A stretch of DNA of 64,000 nucleotides from Pseudoips prasinana (Eukaryota; Arthropoda; Insecta; Lepidoptera; Nolidae): contig OX621244.1 of NCBI GenBank assembly GCA_951640165.1, forward strand, positions 13,658,001-13,722,000, in the 5' to 3' direction. Made by a program: the position numbers and the translations under genes. Every line of letters starts with the position of its first letter. The stretch's first letter is position 1. The notes beneath the pieces were generated by a model. It was not told the DNA's origin, searched no databases, and was given only the letters and a program-made list of their open reading frames with translations. Below are positions 44,511 through 55,310 of this stretch, in pieces.

Positions 44511-45130
44511 TACTGGTTAGTAAGGACCATGGTTACTCCCATGCTATCGCCTCGTTGTGTCGGTACCAGTGGTCATAAGAACAATTACAGACACTCTGTA
44601 TAGGTACTCAGTAGTCTTAACCATCGGAGTTCAACCAGAATCAATTAAAGATACAGTCAAATACAATAGCTTTATAAAAAAACTAAAATACTTACTAAAA
44701 CTTACTATAGTATAGACGAATATTTTAATGATAAAATATAATTAGCGACAAAAAGCATATATGACTATAATATTAACGAAATTAGTGCAATATAATAAAT
44801 AAATGATATAACTGACTTATAAAATAGTAAAATTTATTAAATTAATAAACCAAATAATTAAGTATAATAAATGAATTCAGGACTAACTATAATAATACAA
44901 TAATTTAATAAAAACTAATTATGTTACTTAAATATCCAATTAGTAATAATGCACTCTTCCTCCTCTCTCCTAAATCTGTGCTGTACCCTGCAGGGTCCAC
45001 AATTGATACAAACATTAATATGTTTACCAACTTTTATACATACATTGTGGAATGCAATAAAGAATTAAGAAGAATTGAGTTACTTTTTAGGCTTCTACGC
45101 CCTGGCAGTTTGACTCAACGCATACGATTC
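44511..45130. other. No gene recognised
   Basis: Very AT-rich with simple ATAAT-type repeats around 44690-44920. Confidence 0.4.
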
Positions 45131-45137
45131 TAAGTGG

Positions 45138-45360
45138 GATATATTATAGTGCAAAAGCATGTGCGAAAATTTGTGCACATTGCGGAATCTCTTAATGCCT
45201 CACTCTCTTTATCCGATGAGACCATCTAATTGATAAGGCCAGTGGAAGGTACGTGCTGTACCTCGCCAACTTCCAAAATCATTTTTTGGCAAAACCCAGG
45301 ATTTGTATCCAGAAATGAGTCAAGTACGGTAGAACGGTCTACCAATACACCGACGAGGTA
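45138..45360 (-). mobile_element. SINE family A relative, antisense
   Basis: Minus strand: CCTCGTCGGTGTATTGGTAG (A box) and GGATACAAATCC (B box), then a CATCGGATAAAG tail and GCACTATAATATATCCC. Confidence 0.6.
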
Positions 45361-45614
45361 GTGAAAACATCATTAGATAAAAACCGTCAAGATTTCCAAA
45401 CATCCAAAAGAAATCACATAAAAATAATGGACATAAAATAGTCTATTTTCGAGCCAATGTAGCTATCGTTAACTTTGGAGCCAGCGAGCGTTGACACCGA
45501 AATTCTTTTGCGAACATAACAAATACTTTTTGTTCTGCAACCAATTAAGAATCATCATTTTCAGGTATAGTCAATGACGTCAAACTGGTAATAGATAAAT
45601 AAAAACATAATAAA

Positions 45615-45671
45615 TAAATATCTTAGGACAACTAACCAATGCCATCTAATCTCAGTTCATCACACAAAGTT
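45615..45671 (-). mobile_element. SINE family D, part 1 (interrupted)
   Basis: ATCTTAGGACAACTAACCAA through TTCATCACACAAAG. The head resumes at 47603 after an insertion. Confidence 0.6.
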
Positions 45672-46282
45672 TGGGTATACCTCCACTTGCCAGAAATTCA
45701 TTTGCCCGAATTTTATTTGCTATAATACTCACCTAACATATTATTGTTTCTCATAATTTTATATGTCATATTTATTGTATACTATATTTGTCACGTGCTA
45801 GAAACTTTGATTCCCATAAAGTTATGAACATTGTTTCCCATAAAATCAATTTCCATAACATCATTTGTTATAATCATTGTAAGCCGTAATTATATGCTTG
45901 TAAAATAGGTTAAAATTATTATAAAAAATAATAGGTTAGGTTAGAACTACGACCAGCTGCGCAGACTTAGCGTGCGGAGGCGAGCGAGCAAAGCGAGCGT
46001 ACCGCGGCAGCGGCTGCCGAGCGCTAGATACACTATTGTTGGTGAAAAGGAGTGAGGATGGTACATGGATAGATTGGAAATTAATTTTGTATGGCGTTTG
46101 TAAATTCTGTTGCATAATATTATTGCAATTAAAAGTATGGATAACAACAATACGTATGGCATTCGAATTATTATGAAATCAAATGTTCGGGCAAATAACA
46201 GTATGTCACATGTCTTTTATGGTAAACAAAACATTCGATCAATTGAAATTCTGGCAAATGAAATTCGGGCATATTAATATTA

Positions 46283-47564
46283 GGTCTTTACCTATGAAAT
46301 TGCCGTTCTGCAGTACTGGCCATTTCAAATCAAAATAATTTTTGTTTGGCTAAGAATTCTAATTTCAAATTAATTTTATTTTAAAAACATGGATTCTTTT
46401 TTCCAAAAGTAGTCATTTCTTTATTGATTAGTGTTACATTTTCATCGCATTTCAATCTTTTTCGTCATCATGGATACGTTAAAAATTCGAGTAATTATGG
46501 AATATGAGTACCGTCGTGGCAGCAACGCGGCACAAGCGGCACGCAACATCAACGACGTTTACGGAGCTAACACTACAAACCAACGCACCACCTGTTATTG
46601 GTTTGCTCGCTTCCGTTCTGGAAATTTCGACCTGAAAAATGAACCTCGCGGTCGTCCGAAGACTTTGGTCGACAATGACGAATTAAAGGCGGTTGTGGAA
46701 GCTGATGATACACAATCTACGGCTGAATTAGCAGCAGCTTTCGACGTTAGCGTCAAAACAATATTGGTCCATTTGCGTCAAATTGGCAAGGTAAAAAAGC
46801 TTGACAAATGGGTGCCCCACGAACTCAATGATCGCCAGCGCGAAGTACGCGTCGAGACGTGCCTTGCACTGCTCAACAGACACACAAATGAAGGAATTTT
46901 GAACCGCATTGTTACCTGCGATGAAAAATGGATTCTGTTTGATAACCGCAAGCGCTCAGCAAGTTGGTTGGATCCTGGTTCAGCACCTAAACAATGCCCT
47001 AAACGAAAACTTACCCGTAGAAAAGTGATGGTCACTGTTTGGTGGTCTAGCGCCGGTGTGATTCATCACAGCTTCTTACCAAACGGGGTGAGCATTACTG
47101 CAGATGTGTACTGTGAAGAACTGAGCACAATGATGGAGAAGCTGGCGCATCTCCAACCAGCATTGGTCAATCGCTCGTCTCCGCTGCTCCTGCACGACAA
47201 CGCGCGACCTCATACTGCACAGCAGACGGTCTCCAAGTTGCAAGAACTGGGGTTGGAAGCTCTCCGTCATCCGCCCTACTCACCAGACCTTGCGCCTACA
47301 GACTACTACTTTTTCCAGAATTTGGATAACTTCTTGGCGGGAAAAAAATTCAATACCCGAGAGGCAGTACAAAATGCCTTTGAAGAATTTGTTGCCTCCC
47401 GTCCAGCTGATTTCTTTAAGAAGGGCATCAATAAACTGCCACTGCGATGGCAAAGATGCATTGATTGCATGGGTGATTACTTCGATTAATACAAATAAAA
47501 AAATTCATGAAAAAAATTCGTTTAAATTTTTTCATACAAAACGGCAATTTCATAGGTAATGACC
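46283..47564 (+). mobile_element. Complete mariner element (1282 bp)
   Basis: Terminal repeats GGTCTTTACCTATGAAATTG at the left and the inverse with one mismatch at the right. TA duplications at 46281-46282 and 47565-47566. One intact transposase ORF. Length and layout are standard for mariner. Confidence 0.96.
46470..47489 (+). CDS. Mariner DD34D transposase, intact
   Basis: A 339-residue protein from the ATG of MDTLKIRVIMEYEYRRGSN. An in-frame ATG 39 bases upstream is less like the family start. The N-terminal half is a double helix-turn-helix DNA-binding region. KWVPHEL (residues 114-120) is the mariner linker motif, and YSPDLAPTDYY carries the last catalytic residue. Catalytic D151 (VTCDEKW), D243 (LLHDNARPH) and D278 have 34 residues between the second and third. 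Similarity to the cecropia-type subfamily (as in Hsmar1/SETMAR) is suggested by GKVKKLDKWVPHEL. No stop or frameshift, so it is probably recent and possibly active. Confidence 0.96.
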   Translation: MDTLKIRVIMEYEYRRGSNAAQAARNINDVYGANTTNQRTTCYWFARFRSGNFDLKNEPRGRPKTLVDNDELKAVVEADDTQSTAELAAAFDVSVKTILVHLRQIGKVKKLDKWVPHELNDRQREVRVETCLALLNRHTNEGILNRIVTCDEKWILFDNRKRSASWLDPGSAPKQCPKRKLTRRKVMVTVWWSSAGVIHHSFLPNGVSITADVYCEELSTMMEKLAHLQPALVNRSSPLLLHDNARPHTAQQTVSKLQELGLEALRHPPYSPDLAPTDYYFFQNLDNFLAGKKFNTREAVQNAFEEFVASRPADFFKKGINKLPLRWQRCIDCMGDYFD

Positions 47565-47602
47565 TATTATTATGTCATATTTTTCGGGCAAACAATAGAT
47601 AA

Positions 47603-47680
47603 CCAAAGTTTTGTCCTGGGTGGGGATGGAACCCACGACCTCTGGCTTAGCAGTCAGGGTCACTGAGCTCAAGATCAAAA
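47603..47680 (-). mobile_element. SINE family D, part 2 (tRNA-like head)
   Basis: TTTTGTCCTGGGTGGGGATG, GAACCCACGACCTCTGGC and TTAGCAGTCAGGGTCACTGA: the antisense head, matching 60340-60428. Confidence 0.7.
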
Positions 47681-48009
47681 CTTAACATTTTAAGAAGTGT
47701 TTCCGACTTTGGTACAACATAAAAATGTGTTTTCACAAATTCAATCTATTCAATGCTCTTAAGCTCTATTGCAAAGTTTAAGAGCATTGGATATTGGGAT
47801 TTAGTTCCTTTACTGTGGGGTGGTTACACACAGATAGCTTAAGTACAAGTACTTAAGTACAAGTACTTTAGAGCCAATTATGTAGTAATAATAAGAGAAT
47901 TAATATTGCACGAATATTTCTCTTTGTCGTTGTTATGAAATCGAAATAGTACATAAATTATTTTGTTAGAGGATCCTTGTACTTAGCAACTTGTACCATG
48001 TGTATAATC

Positions 48010-48255
48010 CAATGTTAGGGATTGTCGCGGAACATTTTATAGTGCACAAGCCTGTGCTCAAACAACGGTGCACTTTCTATTCCTCCAGTCTCATGCTGAA
48101 AAGGGACAGCTAGCCCTCCGAGGCACGATAGTGTTACACAACCCACTTCCATACTCCGGGTTCATACTAACTTTTTAGTTCGATCCGGGAGTTCAATGCT
48201 GTATGTCACTACAGGCAGTTGAACAACGCGGCAGTAGACCATCGAGGCATTAAAT
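48010..48255 (-). mobile_element. SINE family A relative, antisense
   Basis: Minus-strand A box CTCGATGGTCTACTGCCGCG, B box region CCCGGATCGAACTAAAAAG, and the tail with GCACTATAAAATGTTCC. Confidence 0.65.
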
Positions 48256-49470
48256 AATATATTGCCAAACTAACCATTTAATTTATTATTAACATTTTCC
48301 TCGTCATTCATCGAATCATTGGATCCTAACTTTACGTATATATCTAATTTGCGATTGTCGTTTAATAGCACGCTAACAAACGTAAATGAGGCTACATGTC
48401 ATTGTTCAGAAACAACATTAGCCTTATAGGGGGACTCAGACTATAGAAGATATATAAATTGCCTTCATAAATGTCTGTAATGCAGGCCATCGGTGTGACT
48501 ACAATGGTACTGTGGGCAAACATCGCAGTTCAATAGTCAGTGCACGTCCGTGATTGGTCATTTCAGTATATCTCTGTTAGACGCAAAGCGAATCCCGAAT
48601 GAATTACGGGAATTGTTTACTACTCGATACACGTGGATTTGGTAGAGGCTCTCGATAAAAACTTTCCAAGTTTGAACGTAAGTGCTGCGCCTGACAATGT
48701 TGTTATAGCAAATTCTTTGATCTGCTCATTGTATAAGAATTTTCGTCTCGCACTGTATGTTTTTAAGGATTACGCTTAGCTATTCTGCCGCGTATAGTTC
48801 TGTTGGAATCTACGAGTGTTTTATACATATTTACTAAATAAAAATCGTAAATAGCTTTTAAATACTACCAAGAATAACAATACTCACTTGATATAGGCTA
48901 ACGTGGAATGCCATTGAATAAAATTGATAGTGAGTGGATACTGACTTCATCTTGCACATAAACTTTCAATCCTTCAGTAACTTACCTGAGTCAAGAGGAA
49001 GTCGTACCCCAGGGGGGTACGACTTCCCCGTGTTGATTACTAAAATTGTAGTTTTATTTCATCTTCCTAGAAGGATGACAAGTATAATACCTTCTATCAC
49101 GAAAACTAGTAAACCGGCGTGACCCGACGTTCAATTACATAGATAAGGAGTATTTTAGTGTAGGAGAGTATTTTCAAGAGAAGAACTAAGGCTAGGATGA
49201 TAAAATAAAACTACCAGACAAAGAGACATAGTGACGAGCTAGCACGTTCAGAAGGTGGTAAACAGTGACTCGCAAATAAATTTGTGTTTTCATATAAGAT
49301 GCAACAGCAATATGTCGTTGAGAATATGTTTGCCACCAGGTGTTCTACAAGTTTAGTATACTGACTTATTGGTTATGTAAGCATTGTGGTGATCATATAT
49401 AAGTCATGATATAATAATATATTTGTACTTAAAATTAATATATAGTTAATTTGTAATACTACTCTATACT
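48256..49470. other. No gene recognised
   Basis: A perfect hairpin GGAAGTCGTACCCC...GGGGTACGACTTCC lies at 49000-49028. The rest is featureless. Confidence 0.5.
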
Positions 49471-49477
49471 TCGGTAC

Positions 49478-49592
49478 TCGCTTCCACCGGTTTCCAGCGA
49501 TATCCAGATCCAGCTTGTAGAAGTCGGTGATTGCAAGTAGCACAAGACCGCCAAGTGTGGATATCTTTTGGGGAGGCCTGTCCAGTGTATTA
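49478..49592 (-). mobile_element. RTE-like LINE 3' remnant, antisense
   Basis: CCGGTTTCCAGCGATATCCA, GCACAAGACCGCCAAGTGTG and TTTTGGGGAGGCCTGTCCAG. Confidence 0.6.
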
Positions 49593-51225
49593 TATTTATT
49601 ATGAGGACGATGTATCATAAGTAGTATTATATTATTTATATGCCATTGTGAGACAGATTCGTAATACTTAATTTGAAAGAAGAAAGAATTTCAATTCTTA
49701 TATTACTTGCTATACGGTTGGTAAAACCGTGTATTATACTGTAGTGGTCATTTTATGTAACCTAATACAACTAGATTTTTATGAAACTTATAGAACATTA
49801 ATGGCATTATTTTCGACTCTACACCTCTACATTCCTCATTTTATTATAAACAACATAACAACAAACAATATACTTACCAATCATTTATCTAATTATAATT
49901 AGGCTAATTATTAATAGAATATAATGACGGTAAATTTAAATGCATATTTAATGGCGTGCCTCATAAATAATAGGAAATATTGCAAATAAACCATCAAGGT
50001 GTTTAATACGTTAGTGGGTGTTCCTACGTATAATTTATGATCCTCAGTGGTTTTATTTCACTGCCGTAATTTATCACTATGTATTGATGTCATTGTACAC
50101 CCGCCATTAACTGGGCTTAAACGATTTAATTTCTGGCTTTCCCTCAAAACATTGATGGTGCCTAATCACGGCCCACATACAAGATAATCCTATAATTTAT
50201 AGGCCATAACAAAAGGCACTGTCATCAATCGAATTGATATTGTGGTCAATACAGATTTATATATAGTGTGGTGCTAATGAAACCATATTTAATTGCTATA
50301 TATTGTAGTACGATATCCCGTAACACTATTTTCGCCCTTATAACGTTTTTAGTAAAATAGCATTTATTTCTAGAGAATATGTGAACTCAGGTTCATGAGA
50401 AGCATCTGTCACTATCAGAATAATCAGCGCTGCGACAGTAAAGAGATCTGGCAAACGCTGAGAATGAGTTATTTCGCAATAATAAAAGTATTGTGTTTTT
50501 ACTTTCGTATTATTTTGTAGTTGATTTTTTATTTATACACAGACGCTACAGTTAAAAAAATACTGTCGAAAGGTTGGTTAGAAGTAGAGTAGAATGTAGG
50601 TGCTGGGTTTCGAGTTAAACTAAACCCAGTTTAAGTTTATTTTATTTTATTTGTTTCCGCGTTGAATTGGAGTGCAATAGATAGCAAGGCTATTGAGAGG
50701 TAACATTTTATATAACTATGATCATCGTGAGTTGTCAGTTCTTTTGCTATACCGGAATACCATTTTCATAGTAAAATATCGGCACGATAGACTTTAGAAG
50801 AGCTTTCGTATGTTAAGAGTAAGATCGTTATGATAGGGCAATCGTCCAATTTATTATTAAACAGAAATTAATAACACGTAATTTTGGCCGTAATAAAATG
50901 AATGTCAAAATAGTGGCGTCGTATCTTGTATTTATTAGAGGCGACAATGTTCAAGGTTGGGGTGACCACAGTGATGGCTAACAATGCACCATAGTGACCG
51001 TATTTGGGTTAAATATTGGGTCACAATGTAAGACCACCCTTCATGTTTGGGTGCGTTGTGAATTACAATGGCTCGGCAGCAAAGAGTTTTGGACATTACA
51101 AGGAATGAATGAAGTTATTTATTGGGGCATGTGCTTAAAACGTAAATAAATGTTGAGATCACATTAAAGTTAATACAACTTTTTCACTATGTAACTTGAC
51201 GCTATCTAACTTAATTTTTTCAACA
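49593..51225. other. No gene recognised
   Basis: AT-rich, no repeat heads or exon-like stretches. Confidence 0.4.
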
Positions 51226-51227
51226 CA

Positions 51228-51425
51228 AAGTATTTTTAATTCCATCCCAGAATTATACTAATGGAAGCCTTATGAGAATATACAGCAGCCTTTTGCTTCG
51301 CACGGAATTTAAATTGAAATTATACTATTAACGAAGTATTTTTAATTCCATCGCAGAATTATAATAATGGAAGCCTTATAAGAATATACAGCAGCCTTTT
51401 GCTTCGCACGGAATTGAAATTATAC
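51228..51425 (+). repeat. Tandem duplication, two units of about 107 bp
   Basis: AAGTATTTTTAATTCCATC(C/G)CAGAATTATA and CAGCAGCCTTTTGCTTCGCA occur at 51228-51318 and 51335-51425, differing at only a few positions. Confidence 0.9.
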
Positions 51426-51840
51426 TTTAGTGTAAGATATGTTAGCATAGTGTTTAATATTTTAAAATGTAAGCTCGGGGCAGATAGGTTATTTTGGGAT
51501 TTTTCTGTAAAATCATATTTTTTGGGGTGTCAACCCAGATCTAGAAGTTGGCGGTTATTATATGTCACGGTCAGAATATGAGCACAGGGGTGCTCATAGG
51601 TATTCTGACTATGTACGGAATCCTGAATCTATAAAATTTTATTCAATCTTGGCTAATTTTATATTGATACAAAACGGCTGGTTATTTATTATGAACAGTT
51701 AGGTTAGATCAAACATTGTATATTTCGGTTAGCAAAACTTTAAAATATAATCTTATTCCCTTGATGCTGCTTTAACATAGAAATTCAATACAGAAAAATA
51801 TCTGGGCATTTCGAGCGGTATAATTAAAGAGATACTTTTA

Positions 51841-52160
51841 TAATAATATTGCGGTTATTCTCACGAACTTCCATTTGGTTCATGCATGATGTATCTAAAA
51901 TTCTTGTGGACAAAGGACCGGTGCCGGTAGGGCAACCAGGAGCGTAGGTAGCTTCGACCGCGCGGCCTTCCGTCAATATCGTGGACAGCGGGACACCTTT
52001 GTCACTGCGTCCATTGTACCCGCTGACGCTGCGAAGCACAGACCAAAAATCATTAATTTTGTATTACAAAGCAAGAACCCACAAATCGAAGGCCTGAAAA
52101 AAATTAGGGCCCATTCAGGAGCGGTCACTGACTCACGGTGGGATGCGCACTCGTCCATCG
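51841..52160 (-). other. Possible unrecognised exons or gene relic
   Basis: On the minus strand a GC-richer stretch reads VSGYNGRSDKGVPLSTILTE then GRAVEATYAPGCPTGTGPLS and stops at 51824. It is preceded by an acceptor-like TGCTTCGCAG (about 52033). About 100 bp upstream GCGCATCCCACC is followed by a GTGAGT donor. Joining them keeps one frame open across the junction, but a stop lies about 40 bp upstream without an in-frame ATG. I do not recognise the family. It may be a captured or decayed gene piece. Confidence 0.3.
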
Positions 52161-52429
52161 TGGATATTTTGATTTGAGTTTTAATTATAAATGCTATTTT
52201 ATATAAGGCTGTGGCCGACAAAGTAATAATGATGAGTTCACATTGAAACTTGTATGTGGGCTATGGATAATGAAAGTGTTTTATCTGTGCACAATTCAAA
52301 ATTTCAATGAAATAGCATTCTTATAATGCCGTATTTGATTGCACTTCACAACTAACTGTTTGTTCTCATACATTTAAAAATATGCCACATATGTATGATT
52401 GAATGCTTTCTCGTCTATACTGACTGCCT

Positions 52430-52660
52430 CGTTGTTAGAGCCAGAGTAATCAGCCAGAGATGTTGAGGTCCTACGTTAATTCCGGTTCGGACCAAAGAAG
52501 TGACATTGGGATTTTAATGTTAAGAAAATATCTCAAAATCAGTCCGTAGTCTGAGAGTTAGTGGTATTCTCGTGCCTCAGAGAGCACGTAGTCCTGTAGC
52601 TGAACTGTGTCCAGTCGTGTCACTAGGCGTCCCATCGGAGATTAAAGGTGCCCCTGTACA
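52430..52660 (+). mobile_element. SINE family A
   Basis: TTAGAGCCAGAGTAATCAGC (decayed head), AATTCCGGTTCGGACC (B box place), CAGTCCGTAGTCTGAGAGTT, GTGCCTCAGAGAGCACGTAG and CGTCCCATCGGAGAT. Confidence 0.7.
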
Positions 52661-52811
52661 CTGTAATATATATCCATTGAGAATTGCTGCCATGGCTGAA
52701 ATTCGATACAAAAGACTTTATTGATGTGAAACATATATAGCCGCACGTAAAACAGATTTCTGGCGTGGCGACGCATGACGTGGTTTTTTTTAGTTCCTAT
52801 CACAATATGTT

Positions 52812-53010
52812 CTTTTCGACTGCGACTTATACTTCGACTTCGACTGCGACTTATACTTCAACTTCGACTTCGTCTTCGACTTCGACATGACTTCGACTTT
52901 GACTTCGACTGCGACTTATACTTCGACTTCGACATCGACTTCGACTTCGACTTCGACTGCGGCTTATACTTCGACTTCGACTGCGACTTATACTTCGACT
53001 TCGACTTCTG
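52812..53010. repeat. CGACTT minisatellite
   Basis: Interrupted 6-bp repeat of CGACTT, CGACTG and ATACTT, with some higher-order units GACTGCGACTTATACTTCGA. It gives spurious DFDF, STST and RSRS frames on all strands; not a gene. Confidence 0.9.
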
Positions 53011-53097
53011 CATATTACTTTTACAAAATAATGTCGATGTTTCACATCTGCCAGGCGTCCCGTGACGGCTCACATTTTTATTATTAATAAATAATAA

Positions 53098-53215
53098 AAG
53101 GTCTCGTGCGGGTCGCTGGAAACAGCTGGATGCGAATAGCGCAAGACCGGCAATTGTGGAGATCTTAGGGGGAGGCCTTTGTCCAGCAGTGGACGTCTTT
53201 CGGCTGATATGATGA
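53098..53215 (+). mobile_element. RTE-like LINE 3' remnant, sense
   Basis: CGTGCGGGTCGCTGGAAACA, GCGCAAGACCGGCAATTGTG and CCAGCAGTGGACGTCTTTCG. Confidence 0.7.
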
Positions 53216-53299
53216 TGAATAAAAGGCATAACTTCAATGTTCTGTTGATAGCTGTAACTAACTGTGATCGCCAACCCGTCTGCCAAGTATACATACTGT

Positions 53300-53570
53300 A
53301 TTCCCTGGGACATTATTCATACACGGCCATCTGACCTCAAACTAAAGAGAGCTTGTACTATGGAAACCAGATAAATTATATATTAGGTCGAGGTACCTAC
53401 ATATGCTACTATTCTTGCGGAAATACATACTAAGGTATATAGATAATTAAACTCAGGACAAACAGACATGTTCATGCACACAAATATTGTCCTGGGTGGG
53501 AATCGAACCCACGGTCTGTGGCGTCAAAGGTCAGCATTTACCAACCACGTCATCCGGGCTGACGAGCCAA
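53300..53570 (-). mobile_element. SINE family D, nearly full length, antisense
   Basis: CCTGGGACATTATTCATACA, AGAGAGCTTGTACTATGGAA, GGACAAACAGACATGTTCAT and GGTGGGAATCGAACCCACGG, then ACCAACCACGTCATCCGGGC. Confidence 0.85.
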
Positions 53571-54129
53571 CATAAGACAGTCTTTGTTTGCGTCAATGTG
53601 AAGCACTTGTAATAAAGTCTAGTTTAAAACTTTAGAAACTGTAACTGGAGCCATCCATGTTGTGGCATAATATATAAATCATGGGTTTTTGGTGATTAAC
53701 GTCACCGTAAAACATAAAGATTCATATTTAGTGCAGTCGGGCTTCTACGATCAGCAGCACATAGATGGTAACACTGAGGAACCTTAAATATATTAATATA
53801 TGGATCATATTTTAATGTTTTTATCGTTGATGTGATGTTGACTGCACTAAACGTCCCGTGACATACATAACCGGATTAACTAGAACTATAAAACTAACGT
53901 TAAAATATAAAACATTTCAGCTTACTGTTTACAGATCGCGTCTATAATTATTTATTAAAATCCCCTCATAAATTAAAATTTTTAGTCACTTTGTATACGA
54001 CCTTTTTAGAGATCCGTAAAGATTTTTGGCTCTTTGACTATATTACTATAAAACATTCAGTAAAATGTCATCATTCACTGGAGACATATACTTATTATTT
54101 TATGATCGACTTTTCATATTACTTTATTC

Positions 54130-54330
54130 TATACATACATAGACTCACGCCTGTTTCCCAGAGGGGTAGGCAGAGACAACGGATTTCTATTTGTCACGAT
54201 CTTTGCACACGTCTTTTGCCTCGATTACTATCATTATATTCTTCATACATGCTCGCCGGTTTAGGGTACTTCTGACCTGCCCTTTCTTGAGAACGTCTCC
54301 GATTAGGTCAGAGCATGTCTTTATTCTATG
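54130..54330 (-). pseudogene. 5'-truncated copy of the 17.3-kb LINE (last 65 codons)
   Basis: The minus strand reproduces the LINE 3' end: AAGTACCCTAAACCGGCGAG, CATGTATGAAGAATATAATG, GTCTCTGCCTACCCCTCTGG and the TATGTATG tail. Identity to 19100-19280 is high with a few substitutions and one altered codon near the RDK block. Confidence 0.85.
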
Positions 54331-54362
54331 TCAGAGTTATTTACGCCGCCTGGTAGGCCTCT

Positions 54363-54615
54363 TAGCTGTGTGGTGACGGCGGCGAATATCAGACTATCAT
54401 CACCTCATCTCATACCGTGGGGGGCGTAGAATTCGACCCGAAGGAATATCTACCAGAGGCCGGGCAGCAGCTTCTTTCTGAGTACTATGACCATCATACT
54501 GCGATAGCTAACCCGAATGCCCAGTGTGGCGATTATAGCATATCCTTCCAAGAATCATCTTGGGGAGTCTTTTGGCCAGCAGGACTTCGTGTCGTTGTTA
54601 TGATGATAGGCCTCT
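54363..54615 (+). mobile_element. Repeat family F, sense
   Basis: TGTGGTGACGGCGGCGAATA, CCTCATCTCATACCGTGG and CAGAGGCCGGGCAGCAGC, ending TTTGGCCAGCAGGACTTCGT. Confidence 0.75.
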
Positions 54616-54654
54616 AATATGGCTAAACCACTGTCCTCAAACGACTACAACGGG

Positions 54655-54916
54655 GACCAACAGCTTAACCTTGAGTGCATATCCGAAGTACGGACACGCC
54701 AAAAAATGTAACCAATTAGCCAGTTACCCATCTATACACTGACGGCGCTCATAGCTAGATGCTCTCACCCGTTTGTAAGTAATCGAATAAAGCAACCAGG
54801 CTCGCAGTCAGTCCATAGATGTGTGATCACAAAAGAGGTTTAATTACTGAGCGTCTCCGTGCATCGGAGGGCATGTTAAGTTGTCGGTCCCGGTTGTAGT
54901 TATTAGGCAACAGTCG
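54655..54916 (+). mobile_element. Repeat family E, 5' part (interrupted)
   Basis: GGCGCTCATAGCTAGATGCT, AGGCTCGCAGTCAGTCCATA and GCATGTTAAGTTGTCGGTCC, then AGGCAACAGTCG directly before the TTAA insertion. Confidence 0.75.
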
Positions 54917-54920
54917 TTAA

Positions 54921-55222
54921 GAGGCCTATTACAGTCCACTAGCGCCGCCAATCGAAAAAATGTCATAACTCGTAAATAGAATCAAAAATACAAAATATGT
55001 TCTACTATTACTGTGGAAAAGGCAATAACGTAATTGTATAACACATTGTCAACACTTGAAATATAGCTGTTTAGCTAAATCGTGCATTTGTAACAAAAAC
55101 GGCCGTTTATGTTTTGAATGCACGATTTAGCTAAACAGCTACATTTCAAGTGTTGATAAGATTCTATTTACGAGTTATGACATTTTTTCGATTGGCGGCG
55201 CTAGTGGACTGTAATAGGCCTC
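54921..55222. mobile_element. 302-bp foldback MITE with perfect 63-bp arms, TTAA duplication
   Basis: The left arm GAGGCCTATTACAGTCCACT...AGAATC (54921-54983) is exactly inverted at 55160-55222. Inner arms (TCAACACTTGAAAT...GCATT) pair as well, offset by about 64 bp of single-copy DNA. TTAA stands on both sides (54917-54920, 55223-55226), inside a family E repeat. A TTAA duplication is typical of piggyBac or Kolobok transposases; the ends do not look like usual piggyBac ends. Confidence 0.93.
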
Positions 55223-55226
55223 TTAA

Positions 55227-55310
55227 GCCATGACAGAGGCCTACTGGGCTTGAACAATTCTGACACTAGGGTTACCACTGCCCTTACGATAAGTAAGTAC
55301 TATTGACGGG
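55227..55310 (+). mobile_element. Repeat family E, 3' part after the insertion
   Basis: GCCATGACAGAGGCCTACTG, CTGACACTAGGGTTACCACT and CGATAAGTA resume the family sequence. Confidence 0.8.

Larger units (their letters stand above)
45672..47602. mobile_element. Unclassified insertion carrying a nested mariner
   Basis: The insertion separates two parts of a family D SINE, with CAAAG on both sides. Its non-mariner part has ATTTGCCCGAATTTTATTTG near one end. Inverted or direct GGCAAAT/ATTCGGGC motifs recur at about 46187, 46250 and 47590, and there is a GC-rich GCGAGCGAGCAAAGCGAGCG block at 45980. No protein recognised. Ends are inferred. Confidence 0.5.

Noticed and set aside
52858..53313. 151-codon minus-strand frame rich in K and S
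   Set aside because: Produced by the CGACTT minisatellite joined to LINE and SINE scraps.
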